Assembly (NCBI GenBank): GCA_024642295.1
Contig: JAHEBK010000042.1
Coordinates: forward strand, 1 to 9,671
Direction: 5' to 3'
Length of the DNA stretch: 9,671 bases
Source: Flavobacterium sp.
Lineage (GTDB): Bacteria; Bacteroidota; Bacteroidia; Flavobacteriales; Flavobacteriaceae
Part shown: one piece after another, positions 1 to 5,774 of the stretch
Numbering within the stretch: position 1 is the stretch's first letter
Layout: each line of letters begins with the position of its first letter
The notes under the pieces: model-generated
The model's input: the letters and a program-made list of their open reading frames with translations, nothing else
The model's database searches: none
What the model was told of the DNA's origin: nothing
Translations under genes and position numbers: made by a program

Positions 1-106
1 AATAACGACGTAATCTTTCATGAAATTTCATTGAAGTATAACCAGCGTAATAATTGCCAAATATTTTTGAATATAAAACGCAAACGTCAACATAGTTGTA
101 GAAATG
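1..106 (-). pseudogene. GIY-YIG nuclease-like fragment, no start codon, cut by window edge
   Basis: Reading the minus strand from 106 to 2 gives an open frame of 35 codons beginning HFYNYVDVCVLYSK and continuing with NYYAGYTS and HERLRRY. This matches the start of small stand-alone GIY-YIG proteins, which usually read YVYVLYS, then Y-x-G-Y-T, then RL-x-x-H. The family has a GIY-YIG endonuclease fold; its cellular role in Bacteroidetes is mostly unknown. Two GIY-box positions that are usually Tyr or hydrophobic are Asp (codon 86-88) and Cys (codon 80-82). No ATG, GTG or TTG lies in frame before the motif; the first in-frame ATG (29-31) would remove the GIY box. The fragment sits just past the tRNA-Pro terminator on the same strand. 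I infer a decayed or start-less gene whose C-terminal part is outside the window. An intact gene using an unusual start (for example ATT) cannot be excluded. Confidence 0.5.
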
Positions 107-137
107 AAAAAACCTTCTTGGTTCACAAGAAGGTTTT
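107..137 (-). terminator. Rho-independent terminator of tRNA-Pro
   Basis: There is a perfect 12-bp inverted repeat: arms 109-120 (AAAACCTTCTTG) and 126-137 (CAAGAAGGTTTT) around a 5-nt loop. Read on the minus strand, the hairpin starts just past the tRNA 3' end and its 3' arm finishes in a run of six U (112 to 107). This is a textbook intrinsic terminator for the tRNA transcript. It also separates the tRNA from the GIY-YIG-like frame downstream. Confidence 0.85.
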
Positions 138-138
138 G

Positions 139-213
139 TCGGGGTGGCAGGATTCGAACCTGCGGCCTCCTGCTCCCAAAGCAGGCGCGATAACCGGGCT
201 ACGCTACACCCCG
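139..213 (-). tRNA. tRNA-Pro (anticodon UGG)
   Basis: The minus strand folds as a complete cloverleaf. The acceptor stem pairs CGGGGTG (213-207) with CACCCCG (146-140), and the discriminator is A at 139. The anticodon stem CCTGC/GCAGG encloses the 7-nt loop TTTGGGA with anticodon TGG at 178-176, which reads CCN proline codons. The T arm is GCAGG-TTCGAAT-CCTGC. The 3' CCA is not encoded (the next bases are CAA) and must be added after transcription. The gene has its own promoter and terminator and so looks monocistronic. Confidence 0.96.
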
Positions 214-223
214 AAAGCGGGTG

Positions 224-254
224 CAAATATACATTTTTTTCACATTCAAACAAA
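224..254 (-). promoter_or_regulatory. Bacteroidetes-type promoter of tRNA-Pro
   Basis: On the minus strand the -7 box is TATATTTG (231-224), a full match to the Bacteroidetes TAnnTTTG consensus. Upstream lies TTTGTTTG (254-247), offering a -33 TTTG box with a spacer of 19 nt (first TTTG) or 15 nt (second). The -7 box ends 10 nt before the mature tRNA 5' end, leaving a very short leader. The motif match and position fit the known primary sigma factor of this phylum; activity is inferred. Confidence 0.75.
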
Positions 255-461
255 CTTTTCACATAAAAGCTAAACTTTTTTATTACTCTTCTCTTAATAG
301 GAACTCTAAAAATATGGAAAAACAATGTTAATCACATTAAAAAACACCCCTAAAGACCTTTACAAATTGAACTGAATCAACCATTAACAAATGTTAACAA
401 ATTAGATTTTTAGAAACCATAATAAATTGTATTTTTACCGTTCAAAAATTAGACAAAATAA
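255..461. other. AT-rich intergenic region upstream of parA
   Basis: This is most of the 248-nt gap between the divergent tRNA-Pro and parA. I see no gene; the only ATG-initiated frames are a few codons long. It contains a direct repeat TTAACAAAT at 384-392 and 394-402 (10-nt period). A poor -7-like box TATTTTTA lies at 430-437, with TTTA at 409-412 at a 17-nt spacing, which may be the parA promoter (last G of the consensus missing). There is no Shine-Dalgarno sequence before the parA ATG, as is usual in this phylum. I could not recognise a parS palindrome here. Confidence 0.5.
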
Positions 462-1229
462 ATGGGCAAAATCATTGCGATTGCTAATCAAAAAGGAGGT
501 GTTGGAAAAACTACTACATCAGTAAATCTAGCAGCTTCCTTAGGAGTTTTAGAAAAAAAAGTTTTATTAATTGACGCTGACCCTCAAGCTAATGCTAGTT
601 CTGGGTTAGGTATTGATGTTGAAAGTGTCGAAATTGGTACGTACCAGATTCTAGAACACAGCCATGCTCCATCCGAAGCAATAATTAGCTGTACCGCACC
701 CAATGTAGATGTTATTCCTGCTCATATTGACCTTGTTGCTATCGAAATCGAATTGGTAGACAAAGAAAATAGAGAATATATGCTTAAAAAAGCACTGGAA
801 AGCGTAAAAGACAACTATGATTATATCATTATTGACTGCGCTCCTTCTCTAGGTTTATTAACATTAAACGCATTAACAGCAGCAGATTCGGTTATTATCC
901 CTATACAGTGTGAATATTTTGCACTAGAAGGATTAGGAAAGTTATTAAATACCATTAAGAGTATTCAAAAAATACACAATCCCGAGTTAGATATCGAAGG
1001 TTTATTGTTGACAATGTATGATTCTAGATTAAGACTTTCCAATCAAGTGGTGGAAGAGGTTCAAAAACACTTTAATGATATGGTTTTTGAAACAATCATA
1101 CAACGAAATGTCAAATTGAGCGAAGCACCAAGTTTTGGCGAGAGTATTATCAACTATGACGCGACAAGTAAAGGTGCAACCAATTATTTACACCTTGCGG
1201 AAGAAGTAATAAAGAAAAATAGCAACTAA
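462..1229 (+). CDS. parA: ParA/Soj-family chromosome partitioning ATPase
   Basis: This is a 255-residue ParA of the short chromosomal (Soj) type: it starts directly with the nucleotide-binding core and lacks the N-terminal helix-turn-helix of plasmid P1-type ParA. The deviant Walker A is KGGVGKTT (11-18), with the signature lysine of the MinD/ParA superfamily. The switch I/Walker A' is DADPQAN (38-44), Walker B is IIIDCAPS (122-129), and the C-terminal EAPSFG motif lies at 221-226. Family members dimerise on ATP, bind DNA non-specifically over the nucleoid, and are released when ParB stimulates hydrolysis, which moves replication origins apart. It is followed 5 nt later by parB, the standard arrangement. 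The ATG at 462 directly precedes the core strand GKIIAIANQKGG, so the start is secure. Confidence 0.95.
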   Translation: MGKIIAIANQKGGVGKTTTSVNLAASLGVLEKKVLLIDADPQANASSGLGIDVESVEIGTYQILEHSHAPSEAIISCTAPNVDVIPAHIDLVAIEIELVDKENREYMLKKALESVKDNYDYIIIDCAPSLGLLTLNALTAADSVIIPIQCEYFALEGLGKLLNTIKSIQKIHNPELDIEGLLLTMYDSRLRLSNQVVEEVQKHFNDMVFETIIQRNVKLSEAPSFGESIINYDATSKGATNYLHLAEEVIKKNSN

Positions 1230-1234
1230 ATTTT

Positions 1235-2137
1235 ATGGCAAAAGCAATAAAAAAACAAGCCTTAGGAAGAGGCTTATCTGCCCTACTCAAAGATCCAGAA
1301 AACGATATTAAATCAGCAAATGATAAAAATGCAGATAAAGTGGTTGGAAATATCATTGAGTTAGAAATTGATGCTATTGAAATAAATCCGTTTCAACCGC
1401 GAAGCAATTTCAACGAAGAAGCTTTAAAAGAACTTGCAGTATCTATTAAAGAATTAGGAGTAATCCAACCTATCACCGTTCGGAAATTAGATTTCAACAA
1501 ATACCAATTAATCTCAGGAGAACGACGTCTACGAGCCTCAACTCTTGTAGGTTTAGCAACCATTCCTGCTTATATCCGTATTGCTGATGATAATGAATCA
1601 TTAGTAATGGCATTGGTAGAGAACATTCAACGCCACGATTTAGATCCAATTGAGATTGCTCTTTCGTACCAACGTTTGATTGACGAAATCCAATTGACTC
1701 AAGAACAAATTAGTGACCGAGTAGGAAAAAAGCGTTCTACTATTGCCAATTACTTAAGACTTTTAAAGCTTGACCCAATTATTCAAACTGGAATTAGAGA
1801 TGGTTTTATCAGTATGGGGCATGGTCGTGCGATTATCAATATTGAAGACTTAGACATTCAAACGGATATCTATCAAAAAATTGTGAGCCAAAATCTTTCA
1901 GTACGTGATACGGAAGCCTTGGTGAAAAATTACCACGAAAGTTTAAAACCAAAACCAGTAGCGACTAAAGGAAAATCTTCTTCTTTCGAAATAAATGAAG
2001 AGCAAAAAAGAGCTTTCACCAACTATTTTGGAAATCTTGTGGACGTTAAAGTAGCAGGTAATGGAAAAGGAAAAATTACAATCCCGTTTAAGTCAGAAGA
2101 AGATTTTAACCGAATCATTCAATTAATAAAGGGATAG
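1235..2137 (+). CDS. parB: ParB-family centromere-binding CTPase
   Basis: This 300-residue protein has the full chromosomal ParB layout. The N-terminal motif LGRGLSALL (10-18) is the ParA-activating peptide. The ParB/Srx CTP-binding domain spans about 40-135 and includes NPFQPR (51-56), GERRLRAS (95-102) and ENIQRHDLDPIEIA (129-142). The helix-turn-helix follows at about 154-175 (LTQEQISDRVGKKRSTIANYL), then a C-terminal dimerisation region from about 251. ParB loads at parS, slides as a CTP-dependent clamp, spreads, and stimulates ParA. All expected motifs are intact. The gene starts 5 nt after parA, and its TAG stop (2135-2137) overlaps the GTG start of the next gene by one base, so the three genes are very likely cotranscribed. 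Confidence 0.95.
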   Translation: MAKAIKKQALGRGLSALLKDPENDIKSANDKNADKVVGNIIELEIDAIEINPFQPRSNFNEEALKELAVSIKELGVIQPITVRKLDFNKYQLISGERRLRASTLVGLATIPAYIRIADDNESLVMALVENIQRHDLDPIEIALSYQRLIDEIQLTQEQISDRVGKKRSTIANYLRLLKLDPIIQTGIRDGFISMGHGRAIINIEDLDIQTDIYQKIVSQNLSVRDTEALVKNYHESLKPKPVATKGKSSSFEINEEQKRAFTNYFGNLVDVKVAGNGKGKITIPFKSEEDFNRIIQLIKG

Positions 2138-2700
2138 TGACTAAAATCTTCTACATATCCTTATTCCTTTTTATACTGGGAACGTCCTTAGTTTTTGCAC
2201 AAGCAAAAACAGAAACGGTTATTACTACTTCCCAAAATAAAATTAAGTCAAATGACATTGATCCTTTGACGCCTGCAAAAGCCGCTTTTTACTCGGCTGT
2301 TTTACCAGGACTAGGACAAGCATACAATAAAAAGTATTGGAAAATTCCTTTAGTTTATGGTGCTATCGGGACCAGTCTTTACTTTTATTTAGATAGCCAA
2401 AAAAAATACAATTCGTTTCGTGATGCTTACAAACGAAGGCTCGAAGGCTTTACCGATGACAAATACGCTTTTCTCGACAATAGCCGATTGATTAGCGCAC
2501 AAAAATTCTACCAACGCAACCGTGATTTATCTTCGCTGTTTATCGTTGGTTTTTATGTTCTAAATATCATTGATGCTAATGTTGATGCGGCTTTACTACA
2601 ATTTAATGTAGATGAAAATTTATCATTAAAACCGTCACTTTATCAAAATGATTTGAATGCCAAAACCAATTTGGGACTCACCATTAATTATAACTTTTAA
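2137..2700 (+). CDS. DUF5683-family membrane protein with signal peptide
   Basis: This 187-residue protein has no assigned function. The N terminus (MTKIFYISLFLFILGTSLVF, then AQA) is a clear Sec signal peptide, with probable cleavage near residues 20-23. The domain matches DUF5683, widespread in Bacteroidetes: LTPAKAAFYSAVLPGLGQAYN (44-64), a hydrophobic segment at about 70-86 (KIPLVYGAIGTSLYFYLD), the YNSFRDAYKRRL stretch (91-102), and a second hydrophobic segment at about 133-146 followed by NIIDANVDAAL (143-153). The C terminus LGLTINYNF looks like a beta strand. The GTG start at 2137 overlaps the parB stop by one base (TAGTG). It is the right start because it alone supplies the complete signal peptide; the overlap suggests translational coupling. 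An envelope location is inferred, and the placement behind parAB does not by itself reveal a role. Confidence 0.85.
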   Translation: MTKIFYISLFLFILGTSLVFAQAKTETVITTSQNKIKSNDIDPLTPAKAAFYSAVLPGLGQAYNKKYWKIPLVYGAIGTSLYFYLDSQKKYNSFRDAYKRRLEGFTDDKYAFLDNSRLISAQKFYQRNRDLSSLFIVGFYVLNIIDANVDAALLQFNVDENLSLKPSLYQNDLNAKTNLGLTINYNF

Positions 2701-2754
2701 AAACACAATAAAATATAATCATATTTATATTTTTAATTTATAAAAATACAACAG
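2701..2754. repeat. A/T-only inverted repeat between the DUF5683 gene and dapB
   Basis: The 54-nt gap holds a perfect 9-bp inverted repeat, AAAATATAA (2710-2718) and TTATATTTT (2725-2733), around a 6-nt loop. All pairs are A-T, so the RNA hairpin would be weak and a poor terminator. Its right arm overlaps TATATTTT (2726-2733), one base short of the TAnnTTTG -7 consensus, but I see no TTTG box at the right distance upstream. It could be an internal promoter for dapB-lepB or just AT-rich spacer. Confidence 0.3.
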
Positions 2755-3456
2755 ATGAAAATTGCACTTTTAGGATACGGAAAAATGGGTCAAGTAATTG
2801 AACGAATCGCTCTAGAAAGAGGTCACGAAATTGTTTTGAAAAAAGACGAATTCAACACTTACGAAGGACTTTCAACTGCTGATGTCGCAATTGACTTTAG
2901 TGTTCCTATGGCTGCCGTTGACAATATTTCTAGTTGTTTCCATGCGAATGTACCTGTCGTTTCAGGAACAACGGGATGGCTTGACCGTTACGACGAAATG
3001 ATAGCACTATGTAAAGAAAAAAACGGAGGTTTTATTTCTAGTTCTAACTTCAGCTTAGGAGTAAATCTGTTTTTTGGTTTAAACGAATATTTAGCTAAAA
3101 TGATGTCCAAAATCGATGGTTACAATGTAACTATGGAAGAAATTCATCATATTCATAAACTAGATGCTCCAAGCGGAACCGCTATTTCATTAGCTCAAGG
3201 CGTGATTGAAAACAGTGATTTTAGCAGCTGGACTCTTGAAGAAGCCAAACAAAACGAAATCCATATTGAAGCAGTACGCACCGGAGAAGTTCCTGGAACA
3301 CATACGGTAACTTACGACTCTGGTATTGATAGTATCGAAATCAAACATACCGCCCACAATCGTGAAGGTTTTGCTCTTGGAGCAGTTGTTGCAGCCGAAT
3401 GGCTAGCTGGAAAACAAGGAATTTTCAGCATGAGAGATGTATTAAACATCCAGTAA
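2755..3456 (+). CDS. dapB: 4-hydroxy-tetrahydrodipicolinate reductase
   Basis: DapB reduces 4-hydroxy-tetrahydrodipicolinate to tetrahydrodipicolinate with NAD(P)H in the cytoplasm. This step serves both lysine synthesis and diaminopimelate for peptidoglycan. The 233-residue protein has an N-terminal Rossmann dinucleotide motif GYGKMG (7-12), the VAIDFS strand (44-49), the SGTTG loop (70-74) and the signature EIHHIHKLDAPSGTA (129-143). H131 and K135 correspond to the catalytic His159 and Lys163 of the E. coli enzyme. It is shorter than E. coli DapB (273 residues), with a compact N-terminal half, as is usual in Bacteroidetes. It lies 54 nt after the DUF5683 gene and 38 nt before lepB. Other lysine-pathway genes are absent nearby, so it belongs to this mixed cluster rather than to a biosynthetic operon. 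Confidence 0.95.
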   Translation: MKIALLGYGKMGQVIERIALERGHEIVLKKDEFNTYEGLSTADVAIDFSVPMAAVDNISSCFHANVPVVSGTTGWLDRYDEMIALCKEKNGGFISSSNFSLGVNLFFGLNEYLAKMMSKIDGYNVTMEEIHHIHKLDAPSGTAISLAQGVIENSDFSSWTLEEAKQNEIHIEAVRTGEVPGTHTVTYDSGIDSIEIKHTAHNREGFALGAVVAAEWLAGKQGIFSMRDVLNIQ

Positions 3457-3494
3457 TTAAATAAAAACATCATCAACCCCTAATTTAAAAAGTT

Positions 3495-5072
3495 ATGACA
3501 CTATATCAATGGTTTGTATTTTTTCTTTTTGTTCAAATCGTTCACTTTTTAGGAACATGGAAGCTTTATGAAGCAGCAGGAAGAAAAAAATGGGAAACAG
3601 CTGTACCGGTTTACAATGCTATCGTTTTGATGAAAATCATTAGTCGCCCTACATGGTGGACACTTTTGCTTTTTATCCCTATTATCAACTTGATTATGTT
3701 CCCTGTGATTTGGGTCGAAACCTTGAGAAGTTTTGGAAAAAAATCCACACTTGACACTTTTCTTGGTGTAATAACTTGTGGACTTTATATCTACTATATC
3801 AATTACACTCAAGAATTACATCATGTAACGGATAGAAAACTAACCCCTGAAAACAAAACAGCTGATACGGTAAGTTCCTTGCTTTTTGCCATTATTGTAG
3901 CAACATTAGTACATACTTATTTCATTCAACCGTACACGATTCCTACTTCATCCTTAGAAAAATCATTATTAGTGGGCGACTTTCTATTTGTTAGCAAAAT
4001 GAACTATGGTGCTAGAGTCCCTATGACCACTGTAGCATTACCCATGGTTCACGATACAATTCCAAAAACTAAAATGAAATCGTATTTGAATTGTCCACAA
4101 CTGCCCTATTTACGATTACCCGCTATCGAAAAAATAAACAGAACAGACATTGTAGTCTTCAACTGGCCAGTCGATACTGTTCGTTACTTTCGTGAACATG
4201 CTGGTCTTCCTGGAGTTATTAAACCAATTGATAAAAAATCAAATTATGTAAAAAGATGCGTTGGTATTGCTGGAGATTCACTTACTATCAAAGATGGCAT
4301 CGTTTATATTGATGGAAAAGTTTTAGAATTGCCAGAAAGAGCCAAACCACAGTATTCTTACGCAGTTGCTATTGACGGAAAAACTCCTATTGATTTTCAA
4401 TCTTTAATAAAAGAATTAGACATTACGGACGGTGCAGGATTTAAAGACGAAAATGCCAGAGACACAGTGTTTTTTGCTGCTTTAACTACCGCTAGTGCCG
4501 AAAGACTTAAAAATGTCCCTGGAATTACTGCTGTAAAAAGAGAAATTGCTAGAGGACCTGAAGAAGGTATCTTCCCTCATATTAGCAAATGGAACCGAGA
4601 TAACTTTGGTCCAATCTATATTCCTCAAGCTGGAAAAACTGTTGCTTTAAATCTTGAAACATTGCCTTTCTACAAAAGAATCATCACAGACTATGAAAAG
4701 GATGACAACGACAACAAAAACGATTTAAAAGTTTCTGGAAATGAAATCAGAATCAACGGTCAAGTAGTAAATAGTTATAAATTTAAACAAAACTACTATT
4801 GGATGATGGGTGACAACCGCCACAACTCTGAAGATAGCCGCTATTGGGGATTTGTACCCGAAGACCATATCGTAGGAAAACCAATTTTTATCTGGATGAG
4901 TTGGGATTCTAATGGAAAAGGAATCAATAAAGTGCGTTGGGACAGAGTATTCACAACAGTTAGCGGTGAAGGACAACCTCAATCCTATTTTAGATATTTC
5001 TTAATTTTCTTAGCACTCTATTTTGTTGGTGAACATTTTTGGAATAAAAAGAAAAAAAATCAAGAAGATTAA
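3495..5072 (+). CDS. lepB: Signal peptidase I, large form with DUF5684-like N terminus
   Basis: This leader peptidase removes signal peptides from exported preproteins on the outer face of the inner membrane, using a Ser/Lys dyad. The 525 residues far exceed the 324 of E. coli LepB. Residues 1-110 form a membrane region resembling DUF5684 (AAGRKKWETAVPVYNAIVLM at 27-46; hydrophobic segments about 3-20, 57-75, 88-103). A further hydrophobic segment (127-145) precedes the peptidase S26 core. The nucleophile box is IPTSSLEKSL with Ser153 as the likely catalytic serine. The general-base box is YVKRCVGIAGD with Lys253, and the C-terminal box is MMGDNRHNSEDSRYWGFVPE (437-456). An insert of about 165 residues lies between the last two boxes. 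A C-terminal hydrophobic segment (about 499-514) is followed by a lysine-rich tail, predicting a second membrane anchor. Leu rather than the common Met follows the serine. Confidence 0.93.
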   Translation: MTLYQWFVFFLFVQIVHFLGTWKLYEAAGRKKWETAVPVYNAIVLMKIISRPTWWTLLLFIPIINLIMFPVIWVETLRSFGKKSTLDTFLGVITCGLYIYYINYTQELHHVTDRKLTPENKTADTVSSLLFAIIVATLVHTYFIQPYTIPTSSLEKSLLVGDFLFVSKMNYGARVPMTTVALPMVHDTIPKTKMKSYLNCPQLPYLRLPAIEKINRTDIVVFNWPVDTVRYFREHAGLPGVIKPIDKKSNYVKRCVGIAGDSLTIKDGIVYIDGKVLELPERAKPQYSYAVAIDGKTPIDFQSLIKELDITDGAGFKDENARDTVFFAALTTASAERLKNVPGITAVKREIARGPEEGIFPHISKWNRDNFGPIYIPQAGKTVALNLETLPFYKRIITDYEKDDNDNKNDLKVSGNEIRINGQVVNSYKFKQNYYWMMGDNRHNSEDSRYWGFVPEDHIVGKPIFIWMSWDSNGKGINKVRWDRVFTTVSGEGQPQSYFRYFLIFLALYFVGEHFWNKKKKNQED

Positions 5073-5083
5073 TAACAAAAAAA

Positions 5084-5139
5084 TGTTTCAGGTTTCAAGT
5101 TAAGTACAACTTGAAACCTGAAACCTGAAACCTGAAACA
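5084..5139. repeat. 17-bp inverted repeat merged with GAAACCT tandem repeat
   Basis: A perfect 17-bp inverted repeat has arms 5085-5101 (GTTTCAGGTTTCAAGTT) and 5108-5124 (AACTTGAAACCTGAAAC) around the loop AAGTAC. The right arm runs into a tandem array of the heptamer GAAACCT, 3.7 copies at 5113-5138. The outer ends also mirror each other: TGTTTCAGG (5084-5092) and CCTGAAACA (5131-5139), so the hairpin can re-register in 7-nt steps. It fills most of the 74-nt gap between lepB and the wbqC-like gene. On the plus strand no U-run follows the stem; on the minus strand T7 follows it (5083-5077), but no minus-strand gene here needs terminating. It is probably a dispersed intergenic repeat or an RNA-stabilising hairpin; its function is unknown. 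Confidence 0.85.
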
Positions 5140-5146
5140 AAACAAA

Positions 5147-5773
5147 ATGAACACCCTACTTCACCCCACATACTTTCCTTCCATTAGTCATTTTGCTGCA
5201 ATGATTCAAGCGGAAAAAATTGTATTTGAGGTAGAAGACAATTTTCAAAAACAAACAAATAGGAATCGTACTTATATTTATAGTCCAAACGGGATTCAGC
5301 TCTTAAACATCCCGATTAAACATTCCAAACAAAACCATCAAAAAACCAAAGACGTTCAAATCGAACCCGATTTTGATTGGCAAAAACAACACTTCAAATC
5401 CTTAGAAGCTGCTTACAGAAGTTCACCTTTTTTCGAATATTTTGAAGATGACATCCAACCTTTATTTGTAAAAAAACACAAATTCTTGATGGATTTGAAT
5501 TTTGAAGTTTTGGAAACCTTAACCAAATGTCTTCGTCTAAAATTAGATTTCTCCACTACCACTGAATATTTTCATGAAGTAGATTCTATTACAACAAAAG
5601 ACTATCGCTTTTTAGCAAATGGCAAAAAAGACAACCATGTATTTGATCCTTATCCTCAAGTTTTTGATGACAAACATGGATTCATCAACAACCTAAGTAT
5701 TTTGGATTTATTATTTAATGAAGGGAAATTTACGATTGATTACTTAAAAAATCAAACACTTATAAAGCCATAA
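5147..5773 (+). CDS. WbqC-like family protein
   Basis: This 208-residue cytoplasmic protein belongs to the WbqC-like family, named after a gene in an O-antigen cluster and without a firmly known biochemical activity. The visible family features are HPTYFPS (6-12), FQKQTNRNRTYIYSPNG (33-49), WQKQHFKSLEAAYRSSPFFE (78-97) and the C-terminal YPQVFDDKHGFINNLSILDL (169-188). No signal peptide or membrane segment is present. It follows lepB after a 74-nt gap containing a large repeat, so it may be the last gene of the parA-lepB unit or may be transcribed separately. The A-rich leader AACAAAACAAAATG fits initiation without Shine-Dalgarno in this phylum. Its stop is 1 nt from the stop of the convergent minus-strand gene. 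No sugar or surface-polysaccharide genes lie nearby, so a role in that pathway is not supported by context. Confidence 0.85.
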   Translation: MNTLLHPTYFPSISHFAAMIQAEKIVFEVEDNFQKQTNRNRTYIYSPNGIQLLNIPIKHSKQNHQKTKDVQIEPDFDWQKQHFKSLEAAYRSSPFFEYFEDDIQPLFVKKHKFLMDLNFEVLETLTKCLRLKLDFSTTTEYFHEVDSITTKDYRFLANGKKDNHVFDPYPQVFDDKHGFINNLSILDLLFNEGKFTIDYLKNQTLIKP

Positions 5774-5774
5774 T

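Noticed and set aside
31..273. 80-codon plus-strand open frame with the peptide SGWQDSNLRPPAPKAG
   Set aside because: It reads antisense through the tRNA-Pro gene and its terminator. The WQDSNLRP peptide is a well-known artefact of translating tRNA complements.
1150..1356. 68-codon minus-strand open frame across the parA/parB junction
   Set aside because: It is antisense to two well-supported genes and has no recognisable domain.
3549..3812. 87-codon minus-strand open frame inside lepB
   Set aside because: It is fully antisense to conserved lepB sequence, with composition typical of a shadow frame.
4725..4982. 85-codon minus-strand open frame inside lepB
   Set aside because: It is antisense to the GDNR catalytic region of lepB and has no domain signal.
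5084..5139. Interpretation of the repeat as a parS site
   Set aside because: Only the outer TGTTTCA / TGAAACA halves resemble parS. The central CACGTG-like core is missing and the halves are far apart. I also saw no standard parS palindrome elsewhere in the window.
5084..5139. Interpretation of the repeat as a CRISPR array
   Set aside because: The units are 7 bp without spacers, and no cas gene is present.
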